From Algoriphagus terrigena DSM 22685 (GTDB lineage Bacteria; Bacteroidota; Bacteroidia; Cytophagales; Cyclobacteriaceae): 64,000 nt of DNA. A program made the position numbers and the translations under genes. Position 1 is the first letter of the stretch. Each line of letters opens with the position of its first letter. Location: the NCBI RefSeq assembly GCF_000429445.1, contig NZ_AUBW01000004.1:186001-250000 (forward strand), read 5' to 3'. The notes under the pieces are model-generated. The model saw only the letters and a program-made list of their open reading frames with translations, was not told the DNA's origin and did not search any database. Below are positions 52,853 to 62,606 of the stretch, piece after piece.

Positions 52853-54478
52853 ATGAAGATCCAAGGAAATCTAGTAGACATTCCCAACAGAAGAATTTAT
52901 GCTGCGTCCATTGAAATAGCAGACGGAAAAATCGGTCAAATTCAAGAAATCCAGCCTGATGCAGCCTTGCCCTTTCTCATGCCTGGTTTTATCGACGCGC
53001 ATGTCCATGTGGAGAGTTCGATGCTCGTTCCATCCGAATTTGCTAGGCTGGCGGTCGTACACGGCACCGTGGCCACCGTCTCCGATCCGCACGAGATCGC
53101 CAACGTCTGCGGCATGGCTGGCATCGAGTACATGATCGAAAACGGAAGGCAGGTTCCTTTTAAGTTTTTCTTTGGAGCCCCATCCTGCGTGCCTGCGACT
53201 CCATTTGAGACAGCGGGTGGAGAGATCAACGCTGCTGACATTGAAAATTTGATAGCTCGGCCGGAAGTTCTCTATTTGGCAGAGATGATGAACTGGCCGG
53301 GCACTGTCAACCGAGATCCTCAGGTAATGGAGAAAATCCGGATTTCGCAGAAGCATGGCAAGCCCATCGATGGACACGCACCTGGCTTGAAAGGAGAATT
53401 GGCAGAAAAATACGTCTCCGCAGGTCCAAGCACCGATCATGAATGCTTCACTTACGACGAAGCGCTCGGCAAGATCAAGCTTGGCATGAAGATCTCCATC
53501 CGTGAAGGTTCCGCTGCCAAAAACTTCGAAGCCCTGATCGATTTGATCGATGAATATCCCGGGATGATAATGTTCTGCTCGGACGATAAGCATCCGGACA
53601 ATCTCGCCGTCTCGCATATCAACGAACTCGCTGCCCGAGCTGTCGCAAAAGGCAAAGACGTCTTCAAGGTACTTCAGGCCGCTTGCCTGAATCCGATTGC
53701 CCATTATTCACTTCCGGTCGGCCAGCTAAAAGTTAGAGATCCGGCTGATTTTATTCTGGTCAAAGATCTGAAAGACTTCCAAGTCATCGCTACCTATATC
53801 GATGGAGAGAAAGTAGCTAAAGATGGAAAGACACTCATTCAGCGGATCAAAAACGGCCTCATCAACAATTTCAATTGCGAGATAAAAAAGCCGGAAGACT
53901 TTCAGATTAAAGCGAAAGGCACCACAGTCAGAGTGATCGAAGCGCTGGACGGGCAACTGATCACGCCGGAAATCTCAGGCGAAATACTGATTAAAGATGG
54001 CCTCGCAGAATCAAATCCAGCCGAGGACCTCTTAAAAATCACCGTCGTCAATCGGTACCAAGACGCGCCGCCAGCAGTGGCTTTCATCAAAAACTTTGGC
54101 CTAAAAACGGGAGCAATTGCTTCTTCCGTCGGCCATGATTCCCACAATATAATTGCGGTTGGCGTGGATGACGAATCCATCTGCAAAGCTGTCAACCTGA
54201 TCATTGCAGCCAAAGGGGGCGTATCTGCTGTCTCCAGAGATCGGGAGGAAGTTCTTCCCCTTCCAATCGGAGGAATCATGTCCGCGTCCGATGGCTATGA
54301 GGTAGCAGCCGCTTACACGAGCATTGACCGCATGGCCAAAGAAATGGGCTCCACGCTTAATTCCCCTTTTATGACTTTAAGCTTTATGGCGCTGCTGGTC
54401 ATTCCGAAATTGAAGCTGAGTGATAAGGGATTGTTTGATGGGCAGCGGTTTGAGTTTGTGGATATTTTTATCTCGTGA
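52853..54478 (+). CDS. ade: Adenine deaminase
   Basis: 541 residues of the amidohydrolase superfamily. The metal-binding [13 protein letters not shown] opens the barrel, with [10 protein letters not shown], the GHAPGL His and [11 protein letters not shown] further on. The C-terminal adenine-deaminase domain ([35 protein letters not shown]) completes the family layout. It deaminates adenine to hypoxanthine for purine salvage. Single gene by context, 131 bases from the divergent cmk. Confidence 0.93.
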   Translation: MKIQGNLVDIPNRRIYAASIEIADGKIGQIQEIQPDAALPFLMPGFIDAHVHVESSMLVPSEFARLAVVHGTVATVSDPHEIANVCGMAGIEYMIENGRQVPFKFFFGAPSCVPATPFETAGGEINAADIENLIARPEVLYLAEMMNWPGTVNRDPQVMEKIRISQKHGKPIDGHAPGLKGELAEKYVSAGPSTDHECFTYDEALGKIKLGMKISIREGSAAKNFEALIDLIDEYPGMIMFCSDDKHPDNLAVSHINELAARAVAKGKDVFKVLQAACLNPIAHYSLPVGQLKVRDPADFILVKDLKDFQVIATYIDGEKVAKDGKTLIQRIKNGLINNFNCEIKKPEDFQIKAKGTTVRVIEALDGQLITPEISGEILIKDGLAESNPAEDLLKITVVNRYQDAPPAVAFIKNFGLKTGAIASSVGHDSHNIIAVGVDDESICKAVNLIIAAKGGVSAVSRDREEVLPLPIGGIMSASDGYEVAAAYTSIDRMAKEMGSTLNSPFMTLSFMALLVIPKLKLSDKGLFDGQRFEFVDIFIS

Positions 54479-54561
54479 AAAAATAAATGGTAAAAAGACT
54501 GGCCTTTCCCGAAGCATTTGAGGGTAGAACTTAGACGACTACCCATAAAAACTAGCGAACC

Positions 54562-55536
54562 ATGGCAAAAGAAAAACCTGAAAACCTGAACCGGAGACAG
54601 TTTATCCAGACATCAGGAATGGCGATGGCCAGCATGCCATTTTTTTCGTTCTCTTCCCAAAAGTCGACAGAGAAACAAATAGAAGACTCCAAGGACACCT
54701 CCTTTGAATTTTCCTTTTTGACGGACATTCACCTCAAACCCGAGATGAACGCTCCTTTGGGTTTTCAGATGGCAATCGATAAGGTGAATGCATTGAATCC
54801 TGATTTTGTAATTACGGGAGGAGATCTAGTCTATGATGTGATGCGCGGGGATTATGCCCGAAGCGAGATGCTATTTGACCTCTATGAGAAGATGAGCAAA
54901 GGATTTAATATGCCGGTATACAATTGTATCGGAAACCATGATCTGTTTGCGATCTATGAAGAGAGTCCAGAGGGCGATGATCATCCGGATTACAAGTATG
55001 GAATGTGGGAGCGGTATTTTGGAAGAACCTACTATTCCTTTGACCACAAGGGCTGGCATTTCATCGTCCTCAACTCCCTGGATGTCACGGAGGACAAAGG
55101 GTATAAGGGTGTATTCCATACAGAACAACTGGATTGGCTGGCGGGCGATGTCAAAAAAACTGATCCAAATACCCCCATTGTGGTCACCACGCATATTCCT
55201 GTACTCAGTACGCATTGGCAACTGAAGGGGCAGCAGGGAAATGTGGGAGTAGAGAACGCCCCGGAAATATTCCGATTGCTGGAAAACCACAACTTAAAGT
55301 TGGTGCTGCAGGGCCACATCCACTGGAAGGAATACGGCATGGTCAATGACCGGTTTGAATTTCTCACCGGAGGATCCATCGCAGGAAATGGATGGAAAGG
55401 AAGAAGACACAACACCAAGGAAGGCTTTGTGCAGATCAAAGTACAAGGAGAGAATTTTTCATGGGAGTACATCGACCATGGATGGGAAGACGAGCGGCTA
55501 AAACTGCAAAATGCCGGGAATTCGGGAACAGGATAA
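54562..55536 (+). CDS. Tat-exported calcineurin-like phosphoesterase
   Basis: 324 residues. NRRQFIQTSGMAMAS at the N-terminus is a twin-arginine export signal. The metallophosphoesterase motifs follow in order: FLTDIHLKP (DxH), GGDLVYD (GDxxY), GNHDLF (GNHD), TTHIPV and GHIHWKE (GHxH), so all metal ligands are present. Export by Tat suggests folding with metal in the cytoplasm. The substrate is unknown. It ends just before a strong bidirectional terminator. Confidence 0.9.
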   Translation: MAKEKPENLNRRQFIQTSGMAMASMPFFSFSSQKSTEKQIEDSKDTSFEFSFLTDIHLKPEMNAPLGFQMAIDKVNALNPDFVITGGDLVYDVMRGDYARSEMLFDLYEKMSKGFNMPVYNCIGNHDLFAIYEESPEGDDHPDYKYGMWERYFGRTYYSFDHKGWHFIVLNSLDVTEDKGYKGVFHTEQLDWLAGDVKKTDPNTPIVVTTHIPVLSTHWQLKGQQGNVGVENAPEIFRLLENHNLKLVLQGHIHWKEYGMVNDRFEFLTGGSIAGNGWKGRRHNTKEGFVQIKVQGENFSWEYIDHGWEDERLKLQNAGNSGTG

Positions 55537-55541
55537 AAATT

Positions 55542-55576
55542 AAACCCTCCAAGAGTTTCGAACTCTTGGAGGGTTT
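55542..55576. terminator. Bidirectional terminator between the phosphoesterase and prfC
   Basis: AAACCCTCCAAGAGTT and its exact complement form a 16-bp stem closed by a TCG loop, with T-rich flanks. It lies between convergent genes (ends at 55536 and 55582). Confidence 0.9.
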
Positions 55577-55581
55577 TCTCT

Positions 55582-57162
55582 CTAATACTCCGAAGTAAAG
55601 TGAAACTCAATATCCGGGTAGTTATCCTGCACCATCTGAAGCCAGGACTTTGACTCAGCCATAAAGACGAGCTTGTCATTTCGGTCCCTGGCGATGTAGC
55701 GGCTCTTGGAGCGAACAAATTCATCGAGCTGCTTTTTGTCGGTACTGCTGATCCAGCAGGCTTTGTAAAGGTTCATCGGGTGAAACTCTACCGTGGCGTT
55801 GTATTCGTTTTTCAGACGGAACTGGATGACCTCAAACTGGAGCTGGCCGACGGTGCCGACTACTTTTCGGGAACCGATGTCAAAGGTAAAAAGCTGTGCC
55901 ACGCCTTCCTCCATCAGTTGCTTCAGGCCTTTCTCCAGCTGCTTGGTCTTCATCGCGTCCTTATTGATCACCTCGCGGAAGATCTCTGGAGAAAAGCTTG
56001 GAATCCCCGTGAACACCATGTTTTCTCCTTCGGTAAGGGTATCGCCGATCTTCAGATTACCGGTATCATAAAGTCCTACAATATCTCCGGGAAATGCCTC
56101 GTCGATGATTTCTTTGTCCTGCGCCATAAATTGAGTCACGTTGGAAAAGCGCAAAGGCTTGGGTCCACGAACGTGATTGTAGGCCTTATTTCGCTCAAAA
56201 GTGCCCGAGCAGATTCGCAAGAAAGCGATACGGTTCCGGTGATTCGGATCCATGTTTGCGTGGATCTTGAAGACAAATCCAGAGAACTTCTTCTCCTCCG
56301 GCATCACTTCACGGATGTCCGTCTCACGGCTTTTGGGCGTGGGAGCGATCTTGATGAACGTATCGAGCATCTCATTGATCCCGAAATTATTTACAGCCGA
56401 GCCAAAGAACACCGGAGCGATCTTGCCTTCCAGGTACTCGTTGACATCAAAATCCGGATACACTCCTTCGATCAAGTCCACGTCCTCCCGAAGCTGTTTA
56501 GCATTTCCCGGACCGATCAGTCCATCCAACTGAGGATCATCGAGATTTTCAAACTCCTGCCGGTCATCGCTGAGCTTGCGCTGGGACGGAGTGAAGAGAT
56601 TTAGTCTTTTCTCGTAGAGATTGTACACGCCTTTGAAGCCTTTGCCCATGCCGATAGGCCAGGAAAGTGGACGCACGCTGATTCCCAGCTTTGTCTCTAC
56701 TTCATCGAGTAGATCGTAGGGATCGCGGCCTTCACGGTCGAGTTTGTTGATAAAGCAGATCACGGGCGTATTCCGCATTCGGCAGACTTCCATCAGTTTT
56801 TCGGTCTGGATCTCGACACCTTTGACGCAGTCAATGACCATGATCACCGAATCGACCGCGGTCAGGGTTCGATAGGTATCCTCCGCGAAATCCTGGTGAC
56901 CGGGCGTATCGAGGAGGTTGATCTTGATGTCTTTGTATTCAAAACCCATGACAGAAGTAGCAACAGAGATCCCCCGTTGCTTCTCGATCTCCATCCAGTC
57001 CGACTTGGTTGCCGTGTCGATCTTGTTGGATTTCACGGCTCCGGCAGTCTGGATCGCACCGCCAAACAGCAAGAGCTTCTCGGTCAAAGTGGTCTTCCCG
57101 GCATCCGGGTGGGCAATGATGGCAAAGGTTCTGCGTTTTTTGATCTCTTCGGTCAAACTCAT
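55582..57162 (-). CDS. prfC: Peptide chain release factor 3
   Basis: 526 residues. G-domain motifs: [19 protein letters not shown] (P-loop), [12 protein letters not shown] (switch I), [18 protein letters not shown] (G3) and [12 protein letters not shown] (G4). EF-Tu-like and RF3-specific C-terminal domains follow. RF3 recycles RF1/RF2 from terminating ribosomes using GTP. Monocistronic by context. Confidence 0.95.
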   Translation of the reverse strand: MSLTEEIKKRRTFAIIAHPDAGKTTLTEKLLLFGGAIQTAGAVKSNKIDTATKSDWMEIEKQRGISVATSVMGFEYKDIKINLLDTPGHQDFAEDTYRTLTAVDSVIMVIDCVKGVEIQTEKLMEVCRMRNTPVICFINKLDREGRDPYDLLDEVETKLGISVRPLSWPIGMGKGFKGVYNLYEKRLNLFTPSQRKLSDDRQEFENLDDPQLDGLIGPGNAKQLREDVDLIEGVYPDFDVNEYLEGKIAPVFFGSAVNNFGINEMLDTFIKIAPTPKSRETDIREVMPEEKKFSGFVFKIHANMDPNHRNRIAFLRICSGTFERNKAYNHVRGPKPLRFSNVTQFMAQDKEIIDEAFPGDIVGLYDTGNLKIGDTLTEGENMVFTGIPSFSPEIFREVINKDAMKTKQLEKGLKQLMEEGVAQLFTFDIGSRKVVGTVGQLQFEVIQFRLKNEYNATVEFHPMNLYKACWISSTDKKQLDEFVRSKSRYIARDRNDKLVFMAESKSWLQMVQDNYPDIEFHFTSEY

Positions 57163-57182
57163 GGGTATTGATTTTCAGCGGG

Positions 57183-57190
57183 CAAAGGTA
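57183..57190 (-). promoter_or_regulatory. -7 box of prfC
   Basis: TACCTTTG on the minus strand, an exact TAnnTTTG box, ends 20 bases before the prfC ATG at 57162. No clear -33 element. Confidence 0.4.
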
Positions 57191-57243
57191 GGAAAAAAAT
57201 GGGTGACACGGCCGTAAAGTTGCAAGTTGGAACGTGTCAACAA

Positions 57244-57425
57244 CGGCAGCGTTTTGATTTACGAAGTACGATTTACGAGGGCATGGAATGAATGCACGCT
57301 CCGTTATAGTTCAGCGTTTTTCCAGACCCTAGAAAAAAGAGTTACGGCATCTCCCGAAACACAAAGTATATACAAACAGCCTGGACGTTCTGAGAGACGT
57401 CATAAATCGCAATTCAAAATCGCAA
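57244..57425. repeat. TCGTAAAT-type micro-repeats between prfC and the kinase gene
   Basis: A minus-oriented piece at 57244-57262 (TTTACGAAGTACGATTTACG) and a plus-oriented piece at 57399-57425 (CATAAATCGCAATTCAAAAT) are variants of the motif at 7396 and 10681. The intervening bases hold no supported gene. Confidence 0.4.
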
Positions 57426-57428
57426 ATA

Positions 57429-58664
57429 TCAATACTCTAGTATTCCCTCTGTAATAAACTGCGAGGCGTCTTCGAGATTGCCCAGAAGCATGATCCGGAA
57501 GGTGGTGCCTTTGCCCAGCTCAGAGCTTTTGACAAAAATCCTCCCCCCGTGATAGCCCTCGATGATGCGCTTCGCCAGTGTCAAGCCAAGTCCCCATCCT
57601 CGCTGACGCGTTGAAAAGCCCGGGTAAAACACTTTCTTCAGGTTTTTTTTCTCGATCCCTTTGCCGGTATCCGTGATGTCCACGATCACAAATTTGTCGC
57701 TGTCCTGCAGCACATTGATGGTGATGACGCCCTTTCCCTTCATCGCGTCAACGGCATTTTTGCAGATATTCTCGATGACCCATTCCAAGAGCGGCTTGTT
57801 CATCAGTGCGTCCAGATCTTTGGAATCCGCAGTGATATTCAGTTCCACTTTGGTGGAAATCCTAGGCCGGAGGTAAGTAATTGTCTCCTCGATCACCTCG
57901 TAGAGATTTCCCGGTTGGATGACCGGCTTGCTGCCGATACTGCTGAAACGCTCCGTCACCATCCGGAGCTTCACCACGTCCTTGTCCATTTCCTGGATGA
58001 TTTCCTTATTTTCCTCCCATACAGGAGAGTTTCTCAAGTAATCGATCCAAGCCATCAGTGAAGCGATCGGCGTGCCGAGTTGGTGTGCGGTTTCTTTGGT
58101 CAGTCCAGCCCACACGCGGTTTTGCTCGGCGATCTTGCTTTGGTTGAACAGCGCGTACGCCAGAGCTCCAAATACGAGAATCACCGCAAGTTGGACGTAA
58201 GGATAATAGCGAAGATTGGTCAACAACTCAGAATTGCGATAGAAAACCCGCACGTCAGCTTCCCGGAGATAGATCGGCTCGTACTCGTCCTGCATTTCGA
58301 GAAGTTCCCGATCCAGGGTTTTCAGCGAATCGACTCCATCGGCGTTGTTCTTGAATTTGATATTTCTGAATTCAAGGGGGGTGCCTTCCGAATCCACCAT
58401 GATAATGGGAATCGAGTGATTCTGCTGGATGATCTCCTGATTAATAAAAGTCAGATTTTCTGATGTCGTGGCGGCATATTCCAAGGCTGCCGACAAGAGC
58501 TGGATTTGCCGGCTTTCTCTTTCCCGCAATTCGTCCACCAACAAGCTGGTGTACCAGATCGATCCGGAACCGATCAAAAAGGAAACCAGAAACACCAGCC
58601 ACTTGACTTGTTTTCTATTCTGGTAAAAATCGATGGTTGTAAGATCCTGGAATCGCTTTTTCAT
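57429..58664 (-). CDS. Membrane-bound sensor histidine kinase
   Basis: 411 residues. Two helices (about 21-41 and 155-174) flank an extracytoplasmic sensor region of some 110 residues. The kinase core is complete: phosphoacceptor His194 in KETAHQLGTPIAS, N-box NICKNAVDAM, G1 DTGKGI, F-box FYPGFST and G2 GWGLGLTLA. The HQLGTP form of the H-box belongs to a group frequent in Bacteroidota. No HAMP domain is evident and no response regulator is adjacent, so its partner is unknown. Confidence 0.9.
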   Translation of the reverse strand: MKKRFQDLTTIDFYQNRKQVKWLVFLVSFLIGSGSIWYTSLLVDELRERESRQIQLLSAALEYAATTSENLTFINQEIIQQNHSIPIIMVDSEGTPLEFRNIKFKNNADGVDSLKTLDRELLEMQDEYEPIYLREADVRVFYRNSELLTNLRYYPYVQLAVILVFGALAYALFNQSKIAEQNRVWAGLTKETAHQLGTPIASLMAWIDYLRNSPVWEENKEIIQEMDKDVVKLRMVTERFSSIGSKPVIQPGNLYEVIEETITYLRPRISTKVELNITADSKDLDALMNKPLLEWVIENICKNAVDAMKGKGVITINVLQDSDKFVIVDITDTGKGIEKKNLKKVFYPGFSTRQRGWGLGLTLAKRIIEGYHGGRIFVKSSELGKGTTFRIMLLGNLEDASQFITEGILEY

Positions 58665-58730
58665 TCAACTTGGGGGAGTTTCCCGAGATAGTAACTCCTA
58701 TTTTTCATTGATAGTATGAGTGGGAAATAG

Positions 58731-58865
58731 ATTTTATCAGTTAGCCTTTCCCCTCCGCATTCGGTAAATTTAGGTTCAATCACGCAGGAATACTATGAAA
58801 TCAACCGTGACTGGGACATCACACAAGGAATGAGTATCTCCCATGTGGGATTCTTTCCGGTGTGA
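58731..58865 (+). pseudogene. Possible 3' remnant of a decayed gene
   Basis: A frame without a credible start ends at TGA 58863-58865 and reads protein-like near its end (QEYYEINRDWDITQGMSISH, then VGFFPV). It lies between the kinase gene and dps. The family was not recognised. It may be the tail of a lost gene or chance. Confidence 0.25.
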
Positions 58866-58898
58866 TCAGAAGGGCCTCTAAAATCAAATAATAATCAT

Positions 58899-59369
58899 AT
58901 GAAAACAAACGACATCGGATTAGAAATAAAAGAATCCAAGCCTTTGGTCAAAAAACTCAATGGGCTTCTGGCCAACTATCAGATTTACTATCAAAATCTG
59001 AGAAATTTCCACTGGAACGTCGCCGGCCCAAATTTCTTCGAACTTCACGCCAAGTTTGAAGAGCTCTACACTTCGGGCAATCTCGCGGTCGATTCGATCG
59101 CCGAGAGAATTCTGACTTTGGGCGAAAGACCCTATTCTTCCTATGCCGAATACATCGAGAATTCGGACATCAAGGAAGCAAAAGAGGTGAAAGAAGCTGT
59201 GAAAATGGTAGAAATCATCCGCAACAATCAAAATGATCTGCTCGGCCTGGAGCGAAAGATCCTCGAAGCTGCCGGTGAAGCAGGTGATGAAGGCACGGTC
59301 TCCCTGATGAGTGACTTTATCACCGAAAAAGAAAAAGTCGTCTGGATGCTTTCGGCATACTTGCGATAA
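58899..59369 (+). CDS. dps: Dps family DNA-protecting ferritin-like protein
   Basis: 156 residues, the standard Dps length. The ferroxidase ligands appear in NFHWNVAGPNFFELHAKFEELY (His and Glu) and the helix AVDSIAERILTLGERP (Asp, Glu). Dps forms dodecamers that oxidise and store iron and shield DNA in stress or stationary phase. It has its own terminator just after the stop. Confidence 0.93.
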   Translation: MKTNDIGLEIKESKPLVKKLNGLLANYQIYYQNLRNFHWNVAGPNFFELHAKFEELYTSGNLAVDSIAERILTLGERPYSSYAEYIENSDIKEAKEVKEAVKMVEIIRNNQNDLLGLERKILEAAGEAGDEGTVSLMSDFITEKEKVVWMLSAYLR

Positions 59370-59372
59370 GAT

Positions 59373-59404
59373 AAAAATCCCGGCCAAGACCGGGATTTTT
59401 TTTG
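59373..59404 (+). terminator. dps terminator
   Basis: AAATCCCGG and CCGGGATTT form a 9-bp stem around six bases, followed by eight T. It lies four bases after the dps stop. Confidence 0.93.
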
Positions 59405-59437
59405 CTTTCAAAGCCAAGGACAAAGATTTGATATTTT

Positions 59438-60748
59438 TCACTGGCTAGTTTTGATCCATTTCCAAAGGATCTTGTACGTTGGCTTCGTTCCGTGCATGAG
59501 GATTCCTATTCGGTATATCTTCCCAGCCAACCAAGTGGTGAACAAAAACCCGCCGATCAGCAGTCCCATCGACAGCGCCAACTCCCAAAACGGAACTCCG
59601 TAACTTATCCGCCCCATCATCGCTATCGGCGAAGTCAGCGGAATCACGGAAAGCCAAAATGACGTGGTACTGGTGGGATCTTGCAGCACAAATACAAACA
59701 AGCCCATATAGGCCACAATCAAAGGAATCGTGATCGGAAACATGAACTGCTGCGCATCGGACGGCGAATCCACTGCAGATCCTATCGCGGCAAACAGCGA
59801 TCCATAAAGCAAGAACCCTCCGAGGAAATAAATGACAAAACATGCTACCAAAGCCACAAAGTCTATCCCGCTGATCACAGCCATTATATCCGCCAACTCA
59901 CTGGAATCAGGCGCGGCTTGGGCAAACTCGGGATTGGCCATCTCCATGGCCTGCTGCTGCGGCATCTGCATGCCCAACACACCCATCACGATCGACGAGA
60001 GCGTCCCGATCAGCACCACCCAAATCAAAAACTGCGTCAATCCCACTGCTCCGATGCCGACGATCTTGCCCATCATCAGCTGGAATGGCTTCAAGGATGA
60101 AATCAGGATCTCGACGATCCGCGTCGACTTCTCTTCGATCACACCCTGCATGATCTGATTGCCATAGACGAAGATGAAGATGTAGATTAGAATTCCGGCG
60201 AGGAACCCAATCGCGTAGTTGACGTTGGCATTGTTGATTTTTTCCTCTCCTTCTTCACCCAAAGTGATCGATTGAATCGACACATCCGTGCGGATCTCCT
60301 TCAATACCTTGGGGTCAATTCCCTGAGCAAAGAGCTTTTGATCTTCAATTTTCCGCTTTAAGGCCCCCTCCAGATACCCCATCAGGGTCAGGCTGGGATT
60401 CTCTACTCCGTAAAACTGAATTCCCTCTGGACTCTTGATATCTATCTTGGGGATATGCAGAAAGCCGTAGCGCTCCCCGTCCTGAACCATTTTCTTGGCA
60501 ATCTCCGGGTCATCGACCGACGAGGTGAAGGCGTACTGCTCCGAACTCTCCATGAAAAACAGATCTGTCTCATCGATCACTTCGATGATTCGAAGCGACT
60601 GGCTGTCTTTTTCTTCCACAGCAATCCAGACAAATACGCCCATAATGGCCGGGAAAATCAAAGGGGTCAAAATCGTGGCGATCAAAAATGATTTCTTTTT
60701 GACGCGAGCCAGATACTCGCGTTGAATGACCAGTAAAATCTTACCCAT
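59438..60748 (-). CDS. ABC-2 type transporter permease (NatB-like)
   Basis: 436 residues. An N-terminal helix (REYLARVKKKSFLIATILTPLIFP) is followed by a large extracytoplasmic domain of about 130 residues. Five to six C-terminal helices follow, with the conserved GVIEEKSTRIVEILISSLKP coupling segment. This is the layout of NatB/YhaP-type sodium or drug exporters. The ATPase gene overlaps its start by eight bases, so the two form one transporter. The substrate is inferred only by family. Confidence 0.88.
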   Translation of the reverse strand: MGKILLVIQREYLARVKKKSFLIATILTPLIFPAIMGVFVWIAVEEKDSQSLRIIEVIDETDLFFMESSEQYAFTSSVDDPEIAKKMVQDGERYGFLHIPKIDIKSPEGIQFYGVENPSLTLMGYLEGALKRKIEDQKLFAQGIDPKVLKEIRTDVSIQSITLGEEGEEKINNANVNYAIGFLAGILIYIFIFVYGNQIMQGVIEEKSTRIVEILISSLKPFQLMMGKIVGIGAVGLTQFLIWVVLIGTLSSIVMGVLGMQMPQQQAMEMANPEFAQAAPDSSELADIMAVISGIDFVALVACFVIYFLGGFLLYGSLFAAIGSAVDSPSDAQQFMFPITIPLIVAYMGLFVFVLQDPTSTTSFWLSVIPLTSPIAMMGRISYGVPFWELALSMGLLIGGFLFTTWLAGKIYRIGILMHGTKPTYKILWKWIKTSQ

Positions 60749-61634
60749 TTGCTGACGCTTTTACCTGATGAATAAAAATCTCCTCCATGCTGGGAATCAA
60801 CTCTTTGAACAACATGACTTCCCCGTATTCCATCAACTCGGAGAGCAACTGATTCGGCGTCTTGCCAGACAGCGGCAAGGTAAACTCCCAAGCCTCATCT
60901 GAGTATCTTGGAATCCACTCCTGGGGCAGGTCTTTCTTGACATGGGATAGCGCCACCTTGAAAACCTCCGGGCGGAAACTCATCTTCACTTCTCTGATCG
61001 TACCGTCCAGAATCTTCCGCGACCGATTGATCATGGCGACTTGGTCGCAGAGCAACTCCACGGACTCCATCCGGTGCGTACTCAGGATGATTGTGGTCCC
61101 CTTTTCCCTCAGTTCCAAAATCTCGTTTTTGATGATTTCTGCATTTACCGGATCAAATCCCGAAAACGGCTCATCCAAAATCACCAGTGACGGCCTGTGC
61201 ACGATCGTGGAAATGAACTGCACTTTTTGCGCCATGCCTTTGGACAGGTCTTCGATCTTTTTGTCACCCCAGGAGGCGATATCCAGCTTTTCCAACCAAT
61301 GTTTGATTTGGATCTTGGCTTCACTTTCTCCTAATCCTTTGAGCCTGGAAAAGTAGATCAGCTGATCCCAAACCTTCATTTTTTTATAAAGACCGCGCTC
61401 CTCGGGTAGATACCCGATTTTTCGGATATCATCGGGGGAGAGCTTTTTACCATCCAATTCGACCGATCCACTGTCTTGTTCAATGATTTGATTGACGATG
61501 CGGATGAGGGTAGTCTTGCCGGCGCCGTTTGGTCCCAAAAGTCCGAAAATCTTTCCCTTTGGCACAAAAAGATCGACGTCGGTTAATGCCCTGTGATTTT
61601 CGTAGGATTTGTTTATCTGAGTAATCTGAAGCAT
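60741..61634 (-). CDS. ABC transporter ATP-binding protein (NatA-like)
   Basis: 297 residues. Walker A is LLGPNGAGKTTLIRIV, the Q-loop region GYLPEERGLYKK, the signature LSKGMAQKVQF, Walker B LVILDEPFSGFDP and the switch His in STHRMES. A C-terminal extension of about 80 residues resembles DrrA/NatA exporters. It powers the permease encoded by the overlapping next gene. Confidence 0.92.
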   Translation of the reverse strand: MLQITQINKSYENHRALTDVDLFVPKGKIFGLLGPNGAGKTTLIRIVNQIIEQDSGSVELDGKKLSPDDIRKIGYLPEERGLYKKMKVWDQLIYFSRLKGLGESEAKIQIKHWLEKLDIASWGDKKIEDLSKGMAQKVQFISTIVHRPSLVILDEPFSGFDPVNAEIIKNEILELREKGTTIILSTHRMESVELLCDQVAMINRSRKILDGTIREVKMSFRPEVFKVALSHVKKDLPQEWIPRYSDEAWEFTLPLSGKTPNQLLSELMEYGEVMLFKELIPSMEEIFIHQVKASANG

Positions 61635-61641
61635 TGCTGGT

Positions 61642-62526
61642 TTATTCGATGGTGATCGAGCCGACTCCCACGTCCAAAATCAGCTCCAATAGCCTGGGGT
61701 CTGACGCCTTGTATCCTTTGGTGACGTAGGTTTCCTTGTCGATTGATCTGAGATGTTTGGGAAAAACGGTTCGGCACATCGGGGTGGTTTTCATCCTGAT
61801 CTTGACAGGAGTAGACTCAGGAGGAAGCGTCAGGTGAATGCTTCCGCCACTCACTGCGGCAATCACCTGGCAGGAGTTTGCCAAGCCGTCACTGTAGTTC
61901 AGCTTGATCTTCCCGTAGTTGACCTCGATGATCATCTTGCGGGAGTTGGTATAGTTGGCATCCACGATTTCAACCACACCCATATTCAAAGTCACCAGTA
62001 GGGTATCCATCTCCACCTGATTGGGGACCGATATTCCGTAGTGGATCTTCACATCCGCGCTGGCGCTCTTTACTTTGAGCTTCGAAACCGCGATCTGGGC
62101 TAGGTCAAAGTTTGAATTTCCGACTCCTAAATTGAAATCGAGATCGTATAAAAAGTTAGAAGACAAACCCAGGTCCCAAGAATGGTCAAAGTCGGTGTTG
62201 TCCGAGAAAAGTTTGGAAGTGATGCTTTTGCCGAGATTGTCTGACTCCACATTCTTATGCACCAGCTTGGCATCGAGCATATTGTGATGGATGGAATATT
62301 TGAAATCCGGGAGAATATTGGACTTCAGCAGGTGTCCATGGATGTAAATCGGGTCGGAAGAAACCACCCGCTTGAGCTGGGTGAGACTTTTGTAGGAAGA
62401 AAAGTTGAGATAGACCATCTCATAGCCTTTTCGCTCGGTCACTTTATACTCTTTTACAAACTGTGCCTGAGCGGGAATCGTCTCCACCGTGATCCAGAAT
62501 ATGAGCAGACACAGTTTTTTAAGCAT
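61642..62526 (-). CDS. Secreted beta-rich protein of unknown function
   Basis: 294 residues with a signal peptide (cleavage after AQAQ). The mature part is rich in alternating polar and hydrophobic residues with repeated short motifs such as VKSASADVKIHYG, VTLNMGVVEIVDA and IEVNYGKIKLNY. This pattern is like the right-handed beta repeats of DUF4097/toastrack proteins. It ends seven bases before the NatA gene, so it is probably the first gene of that operon. Function unknown. Confidence 0.75.
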   Translation of the reverse strand: MLKKLCLLIFWITVETIPAQAQFVKEYKVTERKGYEMVYLNFSSYKSLTQLKRVVSSDPIYIHGHLLKSNILPDFKYSIHHNMLDAKLVHKNVESDNLGKSITSKLFSDNTDFDHSWDLGLSSNFLYDLDFNLGVGNSNFDLAQIAVSKLKVKSASADVKIHYGISVPNQVEMDTLLVTLNMGVVEIVDANYTNSRKMIIEVNYGKIKLNYSDGLANSCQVIAAVSGGSIHLTLPPESTPVKIRMKTTPMCRTVFPKHLRSIDKETYVTKGYKASDPRLLELILDVGVGSITIE

Positions 62527-62571
62527 ACGGATAGGTTACGCGGGGCCTTTCAAAAGGTTTTTTAAAAATAT

Positions 62572-62599
62572 AAAAAAAGCCGGAATCACTTCCGGCTTT
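62572..62599 (-). terminator. Terminator of the grpE-dnaJ operon
   Basis: AAAGCCGGAA and TTCCGGCTTT form a perfect 10-bp stem with a TCAC loop; the minus-strand RNA then enters a T-tract. It lies seven bases after the dnaJ stop. Confidence 0.92.
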
Positions 62600-62606
62600 C
62601 AGCTTT

